DNA of 64,000 bases, taken from positions 1,044,766 to 1,108,765 of the forward strand of contig AZLU01000001.1 of NCBI GenBank assembly GCA_002224055.1. Direction: 5' to 3'. Of this stretch, positions 24,742 through 36,118 are shown piece by piece. Source of the stretch: Pezizomycotina sp. ARF18 (lineage: Eukaryota; Ascomycota). The translations under genes were made by a program, and so were the position numbers. Each line of letters starts with the position of its first letter. Positions within the stretch are counted from its first letter, which is position 1. A model generated the notes under the pieces. That model was not told the DNA's origin. It made no database searches and saw nothing but the letters and a program-made list of their open reading frames with translations.

Positions 24742-25476
24742 NNNNNNNNNNNNNNNNNNNNNNNNNNNNNNNNNNNNNNNNNNNNNNNNNNNNNNNNNNN
24801 NNNNNNNNNNNNNNNNNNNNNNNNNNNNNNNNNNNNNNNNNNNNNNNNNNNNNNNNNNNNNNNNNNNNNNNNNNNNNNNNNNNNNNNNNNNNNNNNNNNN
24901 NNNNNNNNNNNNNNNNNNNNNNNNNNNNNNNNNNNNNNNNNNNNNNNNNNNNNNNNNNNNNNNNNNNNNNNNNNNNNNNNNNNNNNNNNNNNNNNNNNNN
25001 NNNNNNNNNNNNNNNNNNNNNNNNNNNNNNNNNNNNNNNNNNNNNNNNNNNNNNNNNNNNNNNNNNNNNNNNNNNNNNNNNNNNNNNNNNNNNNNNNNNN
25101 NNNNNNNNNNNNNNNNNNNNNNNNNNNNNNNNNNNNNNNNNNNNNNNNNNNNNNNNNNNNNNNNNNNNNNNNNNNNNNNNNNNNNNNNNNNNNNNNNNNN
25201 NNNNNNNNNNNNNNNNNNNNNNNNNNNNNNNNNNNNNNNNNNNNNNNNNNNNNNNNNNNNNNNNNNNNNNNNNNNNNNNNNNNNNNNNNNNNNNNNNNNN
25301 NNNNNNNNNNNNNNNNNNNNNNNNNNNNNNNNNNNNNNNNNNNNNNNNNNNNNNNNNNNNNNNNNNNNNNNNNNNNNNNNNNNNNNNNNNNNNNNNNNNN
25401 NNNNNNNNNNNNNNNNNNNNNNNNNNNNNNNNNNNNNNNNNNNNNNNNNNNNNNNNNNNNNNNNNNNNNNNNNNNN
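24742..25476. other. Assembly gap (735 N)
   Basis: An uninterrupted run of N. Nothing can be said about its content. It is flanked on the left by an A/G-rich block. Confidence 1.
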
Positions 25477-28400
25477 GCCGCGTACGGAGCCGCTGTTCAA
25501 AGCATTTCCCGGACAATCCAGACGCAAACGCAAACGACAAGAGTTTGAAATGCGTAAAAATAGCAGTAATAGAGTTATTTCATGAGATGTCAATTTTTTT
25601 TTTTTTGTATTAAGAAATACTGGGGACGGACCATAACGAAAAATCATGGGAATATATAAATATTTGTTCTCGAAAGAGCAGGAAACACTTAAATAAGAGG
25701 ACTAACAAGGGGAGGAAGAAAAGAGCAAAGCTGTTGAGGCAGGTAGATTTACATGTAGAATTTTTACTTTTTTGATATTGTAACGTTTATTGATTTTTTT
25801 TTTTTTAATTGCTTTTTTAATTTGTATGGACGATGATAACGATGATGGCAGCGGTTTGAAATTTTGAAATTTCTAAGGTTCGCGAAAGGATAAAGGAATG
25901 GAAAAAAAAAACCAAGAATGTTTTGTAGATAAAATATGTTTTATATATTTCCTTCAAAAAAAAAGAGCAAGATATAATAGAATCCTTAAGTAGCAAAGCT
26001 TCCAACAACGTACTGACGACTTCCTGTGATGGGTTTCCTTTTGTATCTTGGATATTCCTCTTGCGTTTGCTGCTTTGGTCAGAGGTGAGATTCGTTCCTT
26101 AACACGTGACGACGTCTGCTGTGATCTCGTGGCCCTGTAACCCTTATATATCGAGCTCTTTTGCTTTCGCTAGCAACTTCGAGTCGACGATAGCAATATT
26201 GAGAAGGGATCAGACGAAATACTAGATTTCGACGAAACGAATAAAGGTCCTAGTAATGAAGGGGAAAGTTGTCGCTCGTGGGCTTGAATTTTGATTTGCT
26301 TTCGAGATACTTGGTTTAGGTCCAGAGTAGCAGTGAATGGCGAGGTTTACTATGTCGTCAGATCGTTAAACGATTTATTTTATTTAATTATTTTTATACC
26401 TTTTTTTTATGAATAAAATGCTTATATTTTATTGTTAATTGTAAAAGAAGAAAGAAAGGGAACCCATTCAAAAATAAAAAAGAAAGAAGCTTCACAAAAA
26501 ATATTTATTTTAGGGGAACCCTTACATTCTTATATATTTTGCCTTATACAACTACGGCTCCTACGACGCTCTATTCTAAACATGCATACAAATACTACGT
26601 AAAGCTACAGTTGCCGCCGCCGTCCAGAAATGCATGCTGCTGATTCAAAATAAGGAAATTTTTTTACAGGTTTACAACATGCAACTTAGTCTACTGCTCT
26701 TCAAAAGGGATTACAGAAAGGGAGAGGGAGGAGAGAAAAAAAGAGGCTATAAAAGTAAGGCCAATAGTATACTAAGAAGTAGACAATTATTGTTATTTTG
26801 CTTATTCTCATATTTTATCGAGTATCTTTCTAGATCTTTACTGCTTTCAATCAAGATTCAAAGATTCGGTTAGCAATTCTTTCCTTCTTTTTTTTCCTTC
26901 TTCCGCCTTTCTTTTTTTCTTTTCTTGTCTCTATTACTACTGCTGAGAGAATACTACTCATACTGTGATAGGAGCATCTTTCCTCCTAATCCCCTGTTAT
27001 GTCTGGCTTCATCTAAGCCGTTTGAAGGCAAAGGAGACCCTGTTGCGTATTTTATATATATATATATATATTTTTTTTATTTTTTTTTTTCACTCGTTGC
27101 ACATCTGCCGTTGACCTGCTGCTGGGTTGCAGGAGAGGAGAGGCGAGAGTTGCTGCTGCCCTCGATCAACACTTTCCCTCCTCTCCCTTTATATTATTTT
27201 GCCAGGAGGTACATTGCGTTACCAACTTTCCATGTTAATGCATGCATGTTAATTTGCGGTTGGTAGCCCTGCAAAAAGTAGATCCGTTCCTCATATTGTT
27301 CATTTTGTACCTAAAGGGTTGGAACTAACCAGGACGTAGCTGATGCCCGCCTTGGGTAAGTCCACAACTCTTTTATTTTTATTTTTTTTCCTTTGCAGCG
27401 GCTGAAAAAGAATAGGAATGGCCCCGCCGCCGCAATGGCATTTTAGGCACTTCTAGGGTTCAAATGGAATCGACGAATACGGACCACGGACTCTTCGCCT
27501 CTTTATACATTCCTCTTTAGAGTGCTCTACTTACTTATACAATTCCCCCGGACAAAGGGGTATAATAAACGCCTGCAATACAGACTACGATAATGTAATT
27601 CGTCTCCGGTTGTTTTTTTTTTTTTTTTTTTTTTTTTTTCTTTCTTTCTCCTTGTTTACTAGTAGAAAGGCTGGGTACGAGACGAGTTTTCTTTGTGGTT
27701 CATCCGATAATAATTCCGCTCGAAATAGTGTTTTCCTGGCTCTCAAGGTAGGTTATTCACTCAATTCGAACCCCAGATGTATAACAGGGATTTATGAAGC
27801 GCTGAGAGGGTTTGAGAAAAACTTGGAAAACAACGGGATCTTCACCAGAAAAAGGAAAAAGGACAATATTTCAACAGGTTTCGCGTGCGCCGAGAATTTA
27901 ATCTACCGCTTGCTGGGAGGACTCCCGGGGTATAAGTACTGAGCAACTAAACCTGATAATTTTTCTAAAACGTTCCAATGATCACTCTACCTTGGTTTAT
28001 GAGCGAACCGGAACTCTGGGTTTCCTTTCGATCATAGCGAGCTCGAAGTCCCTTCGGATTATTCTAGAAGGCGTTGCCGGACACAGCCAGGGCTGAAGCT
28101 AAGGCTAGCTGCTGTCTGGGCCTTCGGCGGATATACCGTCTGAAACTTCTGCAGAAGAGCGAATATGAGAGCTGCGAATACTCATGCCGTCTCTGAGCCT
28201 GGCTTCTAGAAATCCTGGCAAGCCCGGCGTCTATTAATCTACCATGAGCGAAGCCTTGCTATATAACTTTGTATTAGCTCGCGGTTATCCGTTCCAGTAA
28301 ATGTCTTTACCAATACGTTAGACTGACGGAGCTCAAACGCCAAAGTAAAAAACGTATAGAATCGTTTAACTGAATACTAGCGCTCCTTCTATTATACGTC

Positions 28401-28666
28401 CAGGACTATAACACACGTCTAAATTGCAAAGGCGCCTTCTTTTGCAATTTGAGGATATTCTTTTCTTTTATTCTCCGATGTCACGACAAAACTCTATAAA
28501 AGCAAAGAAAGTTCAGTCCCAGTTCAGATGACAATCTGACGCCCCAGAATCGCTAGATATTGCACATTTTTTTGCCATCGTGCTATTTCTTCCAGAAGCG
28601 CAGGACTTTTCGTTCCGCCCCAATCTACAAGGATCCCGCTTGCTGTCCCTGGAAAGATACAATAAG

Positions 28667-28718
<52 letters not shown>

Positions 28719-28735
28719 TATTACTATTATTACTA

Positions 28736-28766
<31 letters not shown>

Positions 28767-30537
28767 TGTTGTTTAATTATTATTATTTTAGTTATTTTAC
28801 TATTATTTATATTTAATCTCAGGTCGCAGATTAAATTATTTCAACCCCTCCGATTCGCCTCAATCTCCGAAGTGGAACTTTTTTTTATTCGTTCGCCCGG
28901 GCATCTGCTGAAAAAAGGGAATGCATGACAGAAACTTGTCTGGCCCTCCTCAGTCTTACCTTTGGGGAAGAGAGTACATAATCTGCGTATATATCAGATT
29001 CTTCTATATTCTTCCTTCGCTTTCTTTTCTATTTTCCGCAACAGGCTTTCATTTGTTGACAAGAGAAAAACATGCCTGTTGCCCTTTTTTTTCCATCGGC
29101 CAATTCCCTTTTCCATTCCGCGATCCGGGTTCCGGCTCGGTAATAAAACATGTATAGGCTTGACAATTGCAAGGGTTTGAAAAGGAGGGTATAGAAAATC
29201 TTTCGTCATGCTACAGAGAGGCCTATTAACCTAGACAAATAGAAGGTAAGTAGGCAAAAAAAATAGGTGGCACTATGACTGACTCTCAATAGTCTTGACT
29301 TAACTCTTTTTTTTCTTCTTTGGGCGGACACTTTTTTCTCAAGAACGCAACAAAGTGGGAAATGAGTTAGCCGAGAAAAAAGAGCATGCCATGCCAATTG
29401 ACATCAGCGACTTGTAGCGAAAGCTGAAAACCGCCCAATAACGCTCCCTCAGAGCTGAAAAGGATTAAACGGTAGATATGTTCTCTGCAATCAGCTGTCA
29501 TTTTGAAATCATACAGCAGTGATCGGGAACCGATAATTGGTATATTTTTAACCTTCCGTTAAAGACTCAAGACCAATTTTTTTTTCTTGATTTTAATTTT
29601 CAAGCAGACGATGCTCAGCAACGGTGCAGCAGCAGTATTATATAGTTTTTACGTCAACAATAACTATCGAAAAAAAAAAAAAAATACCGCTACGAATGAA
29701 ATATTTCGAAACGGAGGCAGAAATAACAGTGTCGGTTGTTTATGTTGTATAAAGTACAATAGAAAAGAAAAGAAAAATTCCAGGGCAATCAGGGCCAATC
29801 TTCTAGGCTCTAGGTTCATCCGTGAAGGAGCTCGCACGTTTGTTCGTGATCTACCCACTTTGTTTCGTATGGATAAAGGGGAAGAAATAATAGAAGAAAG
29901 TGACGTCTGGCTCTTTTTTTTTTTTTTTTTTTTTCTGGGGCGCCGTTTTTTTCGGGACATTCGGTAATCTGGGTGAGAAGGTTTTACACGGCCGCAAATC
30001 CCATCTTCCTTTCGTGTGCAAATTCTGAAGACTTTGTATTCTTATCAGTGCTAGTTCGTATTTTTGAAATATTGAATCAATTCTCGGTTTGTTTCATTAT
30101 GAAAAGCAGAAAGAGGTTCTTTTTTTTTTACGCCTTATAGACAATATCTTTAGGACCCATATTCAAAAAAAAAAAAAAAAAAAAAAAAATTTTTCCCAGA
30201 GTGTTATAATTATCGATTTCCCAAATTCAAAAACGCCTCTTGTGGCCAATCCCGCCAGAACAATGTAGGAGAAAAATTGCCACTGGCGCGGTCTCGAACA
30301 ACCTATCCATTGTTTCAATAGTTCTAAATATAGCAGAGCCTCACTGCCGGAAGTAATAAACAATACAATCATATGAAAATATAAACGAAAAGGAGAGGAA
30401 TATAATCTTTAGACCTTCGAAAGGAGGAAGGAAAGGTTGGGTGAATTTTTGAGAATGTGAATATAGAAGATAAAACTCCCCTGTGAAGAAAATAAGAGGA
30501 AAGTCTGCTACAAAAGCTATTTCCCCGGAAATTATTA
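25477..30537. other. Long gene-poor region with homopolymers and microsatellites
   Basis: Contains T runs at about 27612-27639 and 29914-29934, an A25 run at about 30165-30189, a long ATT/ACT microsatellite (separate entry) and TA runs near 27055-27070. A GC-richer patch at about 27980-28330 shows no reading frame longer than the noise. No conserved coding sequence found. Confidence 0.5.
28666..28775. repeat. ATT/ACT trinucleotide microsatellite
   Basis: About 110 bases of TTA units interspersed with ordered TAC variants (ATTACTATTACTATT in the middle), followed by degenerate AT-rich sequence. Reading it as protein gives poly-Leu or poly-Tyr, which I take as an artefact. Confidence 0.9.
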
Positions 30538-32035
30538 TCACCAAGATCCATAACCGTGATAGCCGTATTTCTTCGCCTTCCACCATTCGTTATAACTAGA
30601 TTCATCTGCGGGTAAGTTAGCGATACGAAGAACTAAATTATTTCTCTAGTATCCAATGAGCTTGTTAACCTACCTCTACGGGAACTTATACCCAACTGCT
30701 CTTGTGCTTGAGATCCGATGTTTCTATACCCTTCTTTTCCGGCCTTTGCGGAAGTGAAGAAACCTTGCATGTCTTCCGTCTGCGTTTCGTACTGCCACGG
30801 CGTACGACTGTGGAGTAACGCGTTAGCAGTTTGGAGCATGGACATGATATCGCATACAAAGATGCGCATAATCACAGGGATGCGCGTATTGAGGGTAGTA
30901 CTTACCACATAACGCACGTAACCGTTTCACCGTTTTTAGATGCCGCCCATTGCTGGAAGCATGCCTATCGAATATCTCGTTAGACGGTGAATTCGATTAT
31001 TGAGGAACAGTGACCTAAAGTCGGATTATAATAAGATCTATGCGTACCTTGTGCATGTTCGTACCGCATTGGGCTTTGCAATAGACAACATTCGTTCCTC
31101 CTTCGAAGCTCTCGTAGCATATAGGGCACTCATCTTCGTCGAGAGGCTTCCTCGATCTCGCTTCACAACTCTCAGCGCTAGCCGAAAGAGTTAGAGACGG
31201 GCGGAAGATTTCTTCTAGTTCCTAAAGCAAAAATACTGCTGTGAGTAACACGTGACAATAGAATTCTGGGTAAAGCAAGAAAGAGAAGAAGGGGGGGGGG
31301 GGGGGGCGTACACTGGAAAGCAGAGCGGCTTGGTATACAAGATCTGCCCTGGCCTTGAGAACTTTCATCATGACCTATCCATCAAAGGGGAAAAAAATGA
31401 CGTTAGACATATAAATCTTTCCAGTACGAATACTCGATGCATATGCAGAATAAGGTTACTGACATATAGAATGTGTTTACATGTCCCGTTCTTCTGCCCA
31501 TCTGGACAATCGCACGACGGGACGAGGGAAATCGTAACGGTATAGATGTTACCCGTACTCCCCGCAAGGTCGAACGACTCCGAAGGCGGGGAAACCGACT
31601 CGTCCCTTTCCCTCCTGAGCACGAACATCCGTTGATTCCTCGCCCTATCCATTCGATCAATTACATTCGTTGGACACTTTGGACGGAAACGCTTCAGGCG
31701 CTTCTCCTCGTCTTCGGTTTCGAATATCGTCGCCATCTTCTTCCAATGCTTTCGATTTTTGTTTGTTAGCTTTAAGAAGCTTCTCCGTTACCGCTGCCTC
31801 GAGTTCGAGATCGACGGCTGCCTTTGCCTTCCTCCTGCCGCCCTTTTTGGGGCTGGTAGCTCGGAGGGTTCGTCGTGGAGAGTCAGGTCGACTATCTCAG
31901 CAGCTTTACGCTTCCTCCCGCGGGTTGGCTTCTCTGCAACTGCTGGAGAGCTGTATAGTGGCGATGGTGGCGGTGGTTGGCGGTTCCTCCGGGTCGCGTC
32001 GCCGGCGGCGAATCCGTGTTGTCATCGACACCCAT
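30538..32035 (-). CDS. SWIM/RING-type E3 ubiquitin ligase-like protein
   Basis: The protein opens MGVDDNTDSPPATR, has a basic linker with PTRGRKRKAAEIVDLTL, then NVIDRMDRARNQRMFVL. The SWIM finger follows: YTVTISLVPSCDCPDGQ with KNGTCKHILYV, matching CxC...CxH. After an intron comes KVLKARADLVYQAALLS, a short variable exon starting ELEEIFRPS, then the RING: DEDECPICYESFEGGTN, VVYCKAQCGTNMHK, ACFQQWAA and CVMCRTPWQ. The last two cysteines are joined across an intron at 30808-30905. Another intron is 30606-30673. The final exon reads SSYNEWWKAKKYGYHGYGSW, a conserved fungal tail. SWIM-RING proteins are thought to ubiquitinate nuclear or signalling targets. At least two frame changes in the first exon (near 31925 and 31735) look like missing or extra bases. 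Confidence 0.88.
31291..31306. repeat. G16 run (C16 on the coding strand) beside a splice donor
   Basis: Sixteen G on the + strand. On the transcribed strand the exon ends ...CTTTCCAGT, followed by GTACG and then C16, so the tract begins a few bases inside the intron of the SWIM-RING gene. Confidence 0.8.
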
Positions 32036-32658
32036 GACTTTATTTCTTTATCAACCCGAAGGAGAGTGAAACTCACACAAGAATCACGAAATACACTATG
32101 CAGGGGAGTGAGTAGTTGTAGCTGGTGTTCTGGCTGTGACAAGGATAATAATCGTTGTGAATAGTTGTTGTTTCAAGGATGGTTGTTCTTTTTATCTTTT
32201 AAATGGTGGGAGTTGGGGAGTCACGAAATGGTCGCGCTACTCACGTTATCTCTTTCCCTTCCCTTATCTATCTATACCGTCTTATCTACCTTGCCGCTCG
32301 CTATCTTTTATCAGAAACAACCCAACCCACCGCAATTGCCTCTTACAGAGTTACCAACAATTACTACTATGAGTATTGAGGACTACTACTCTACACTACA
32401 ACGTCCGAATATCCTCATCCTTCATCTGAAGATATTAAGAAAAAAGAAAAAAATTACAACTAGGGAGCTCATAACATACATCAAACGTTCATCCCTAGTG
32501 TGCATACACCTAGAAAGAAAGGCGAAGGCTTCCACTTCAGTGGATATACTAAGCAGCACTTTGACAGGCAGCCACTGATCGATTTCTCGCGATATGATAC
32601 CAAACGTGTCGGTGGAACATCGGTGCATCGATCTCGTAACGATACGCCGAAAGAGTTC
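32036..32658. other. Spacer upstream of SWIM-RING gene
   Basis: Likely promoter of the leftward SWIM-RING gene. It contains a pyrimidine-rich stretch near 32245-32300. No further supported gene. Confidence 0.45.
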
Positions 32659-33216
32659 ATGGCGAGCTTTGCAGGGTCCTGGAGGCGGAGCAGAAGGGGA
32701 GACAAACATATATATATCACGAGTCTCAAGTTTCACCAACTTCATCGAGACAAAGACTCTAGTCCTTCCTTGCCGGAATGGCAAAGTACAGCCGAGGGGA
32801 AAAGGTCCCTCGGAAATGTTGCTCAGTTATTAAACAAAATTTTGCAATTCATGGTATTATGTCGAGATTTGGAAATGTACGACCGAAAAAAAGCTTTAGA
32901 AGGGATGCGGAGACATTTTTTTTTGATATATCTATATGAGTTTAAAGCTTATAAGTATCGATCGTTACGTTCAACATCATATTACTCAAGTAAGCATTTC
33001 AACCCGAAAAGCCATTTCGATCCGAGGTATAAGATATCTCTTATTTTTTCTTCTGTTCACGTTTTGTATATATTACAAAACTCCCTATGTCTCCGGATTA
33101 ATTTTGCGAGACGTTTTTTTGCGTCCTTATCTGAGATGGGACACCTTTGTCTCGTGCCAGGGGCGCACGTAAGAAAGCAAAACGAACTCGCACGCGGAAC
33201 AATGAGTAGCCGTTAA
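32659..33216 (+). CDS. Uncharacterised open reading frame, possible orphan gene
   Basis: The frame is open from 32464 to the stop at 33214-33216 (about 250 codons). The first ATG is at 32659, giving 185 residues starting MASFAGSWRRSRR. Composition is balanced: Arg/Lys-rich with Ser, Tyr and Phe, with a plausible helix GNVAQLLNKILQFMVLC, and unlike the Phe/Leu-biased chance frames elsewhere. I recognise no domain, signal peptide or homologue. By rough base composition a frame of this length is unlikely to occur by chance in 64 kb, but no splice sites or promoter elements support it. It could also be a decayed gene or a chance frame. Confidence 0.3.
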   Translation: MASFAGSWRRSRRGDKHIYITSLKFHQLHRDKDSSPSLPEWQSTAEGKRSLGNVAQLLNKILQFMVLCRDLEMYDRKKALEGMRRHFFLIYLYEFKAYKYRSLRSTSYYSSKHFNPKSHFDPRYKISLIFSSVHVLYILQNSLCLRINFARRFFASLSEMGHLCLVPGAHVRKQNELARGTMSSR

Positions 33217-34622
33217 GCATATATATGGGGTTTGGTGGTCTATACACTCTCCGCAGGGGTGGTGGTATATCTTGCTATATCATCTACAGACCCTGGAATA
33301 CTGGGATAAGGAGGATCGTCACTTACCACCATTGAAAGGGGCAGAGCAAGAATGACCATGTTCTACTATTGAAATCTAGAAAAAAAGGGAACCGCTATTG
33401 CCGCCAATAGAAACTAGAGACTGAGCTACGAAGGAATATAAACATCCGTCGATGGCTAGACGAAAAACGGTGACAATCATAATGTTTTGAAACAATATCA
33501 GAAGGACACGAAGAAGCATAGCACTTCGAGTTGTCAGCCAGTAGGGAGATCAGGCCCGCCGTTGTTACTGACGAACGAGGTACCTAGCCCAGAGTCAAGC
33601 TTGTGGATCAGTTCAAGGCTGATGCAAGGAACTGTATAGATACTCAGCAGTATCGGTGAACGCGTTGTCAAGAAAGTCATAATTTCTTAGTAGGGTCGCG
33701 GAACTTTACACTTTGTACTATACAGCTGAGAATCGATAGGTTCTTTGGTCACCTACCTTTGTCTCATTTGCTTTTGGCGAGGAGGTGTTGCAGCTTCCCT
33801 TGAAATATATATAATATATACATATCACAGCGAGACGAAGATAGACATATGTTTGCATATATGATAAAGTGGTACGCAGTTGAGAAGGAGAGGATAAGTC
33901 AAAGTTGAAAGTTTCTGAAATCTTTTCAACGGTCGCGACGCTGGTGTCATTACAATAGTTCGAGATCTTGAGAGGTCTCTTGTCATAGTCAGTGATTTTT
34001 CAAAAAAAAAAAAAAAAAGCCCAAGAAAGGCTGAAGTATAGAACCAGCGTTCGCAAACGTTTTAATCTCTGATGAGGACCTCTTCGGATGTAAACAAATG
34101 AGTTATTTCTCGTAAGTCATACTCTGTATCGTTTAATTGTGAAGGTCTCTAGACTAATCGTCAATAGTTTCGCCAAAAAGGGTTCGGTTGTTTTTCTTTC
34201 AATGTTCTTGCTTCCTCAAGGGCCGTGCGTTTTCAAATCCGCAGATCGTTCTTTCAATATTTAATGTCTCGTGCGCACCAAAAGTAGGTTCCGACTAAGG
34301 TACAATGGAGTAAAGAGTAAGTAATAATAATAATGGAAAGCTAAAAAAAAAAAAAAAAAAAGGCAGGGCTACAGCGCAATGTTATTAATAGTTTACTTTA
34401 AAAGGTTCAAAAGGATAACGAAAGAAGAAAAAAAGAGAAAAAGAAAAAATAAGTAAGGAAGAAGGAGGCCATGATATCTGTTTGCAGATGCAGAAATACA
34501 CCCAAAAAGAGGAGAGGGGAGCGCGGACGAATGGTTCTAATAACGATGGTCACTCTCCACACCAACTTCTCCGAACACCCTTGTAAAAGTTGTCATTGTA
34601 TTCTTTTCTGTTTTGTTGTCAT
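33217..34622. other. Spacer, no gene seen
   Basis: AT-rich with A runs near 34002-34018 and 34344-34361. It includes the presumed 3' flank of the VAP gene. No coding signal. Confidence 0.5.
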
Positions 34623-36118
34623 TTAGAAGAAAAAGTATGCCAAGAGGAATGCGGCCAGGCATAATGCGGCCGCTAACTGGACGGGGACACCTTCCGTGCG
34701 TTGAGCCCTGGCGGTCGCCATTCCTGAGTTGACTTTCGCCTTGACGTCGTCCTTTACCTCGGCAATCTTCCTCTGACGCAATTCGGGGTTCGCAAGCTGG
34801 GCCGTGAGCTCCGCGATCTGAGCCTTGGCCTCGGCCAGTTGCTCCGACAAGGGCTTCAAAATCGTGTTCGTCTCCTTGGGCGAGTGCATCTCTCTTTCAC
34901 GTGGCTTAGAATCCAACCGGGTGAGTCCTCATGATTGTCCTCCTCTTTCACGGCACTTGAAGCGGATGCCGCATATTGAGGCGGCGAGGGAGACTTGTGC
35001 TGATTATAAACATGACATGTTAGGCCAGACAAAAATTAAAAACATGGAGTGAAGGGAAAGGAGTCGGTGATCTTTATCGCTTACAATATTCGCATCAGGA
35101 GCAGCAAGGTATTGAACTCGAATCTTCTTTTCCATGATGGATGACTTGTTTCCTTTTTCGACAGCGGACCACTATATTGTCATGATATACATGTGTGTTA
35201 GAGGATCATTCAGAAAGACAAAAGAATAAAGGCCATAAAACCTACAATTTGAGCGACACTTGAAAACTCTTGATCTGCCGTAATAGTAACCGATTGTACC
35301 AGGAACTTGTCTCTGCATTTGAAATCCGGGGCGGGTCTTCTTTCATAGCTTGTAGGAGTACTATCATCGAAAACAATATATGTTACCAGCTATAAAAAAA
35401 GATCTGAAAACTTTTGGCCGTATTCTACTGCTTGGAATTATATTCAAGTTTTTGCTAAAACCCAACCAGATCTAGGGTCTGTATTTACCTTGTACCTCTA
35501 CTTCCTTGCCCGCCTCTATGCGTCCCGAGTTCGGCCTTACACAGTACCTAAACGAAGGATATAAGTTAGATGGTTTCAACCGGTGAGGTTTCTCGAGGAT
35601 ACGGCACGTACTGCTTTGGAGCCGTGGTTTTGACCTTAAAAAGAATGTCTCCATGTCAGCGAAACGTCGCATATTTTTGAAAGCCAAGGCCAAAGCGCAT
35701 ATGTGTTTCGTTTACCTTGAACGCAACGGGATCGTAGTTTGTGTTTTTTATGAAGAGCTTCTGTACTACCTCACGGTTGAACGGCCCTAAATGAATACGA
35801 AAAATATACGTTAGCGTCCGTATATTCTCGAACAGTAGTTTGAAGGCGTTGATCTGCCCATGCGCGAAAAGTGCGATCGGCAAGATAAGATAAAAATAAC
35901 CAAAGAGACGTCTTCGTTCAAAGCCAAAGAATAGTTGTATCAACGTATAGCCTTAAAATGACCCCTTTTTCATCGCGGAGGATCGATGATTTAAAGAGAT
36001 GGAGAGTGTAGTATGCGGCAAATAGATCACCAAGTGCTGTCGGGATCGAGAAAAAGGTAGTAAAAGGGTGAAATATACTTTGAAAGGCGAGCTCATTTGG
36101 TTCCAACTCAACACTCAT
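34623..36118 (-). CDS. SCS2: VAP/Scs2-family MSP-domain protein, tail-anchored in the ER
   Basis: VAP proteins sit in the ER membrane and bind FFAT motifs of lipid-transfer proteins at contact sites. Exon 1 is MSVELEPNELAFQ. After a long intron exon 2 (35716-35786) gives RPFNREVVQKLFIKNTNYDP then VAFK, followed by VKTTAPKQ, YCVRPNSGRIEAGKEVEVQ, LLQAMKEDPAPDFKCRDKFL, VQSVTITADQEFSSVAQI, WSAVEKGNKSSIMEKKIRVQ and Y. The PRNSG-type loop and the KxxxKDKF-like segment of the MSP domain are recognisable. The linker is acidic and Ser-rich. A coiled coil (SEQLAEAKAQIAELTAQL) precedes a C-terminal membrane anchor (VQLAAALCLAAFLLAYFFF) and the stop at 34623. About seven exons. Two frame changes (near 35325 and 34920) are consistent with a missing C or G. 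Confidence 0.92.

Noticed and set aside
24742-25476. Hidden transposon in the gap
   Set aside because: No terminal repeat, target-site duplication or transposase fragment is visible on either flank, so there is nothing to support it.
24608-25647. Three ~310-codon frames across 24.6-25.6 kb
   Set aside because: They exist only because the assembly gap contributes no stop codons.
27760-27800. Possible tRNA T-arm (GGGTTCGAATTG on the minus strand)
   Set aside because: No matching D-arm, anticodon arm or acceptor stem could be drawn around it.
28560-28928. Poly-Tyr/poly-Leu protein
   Set aside because: It is the translation of the ATT/ACT microsatellite.
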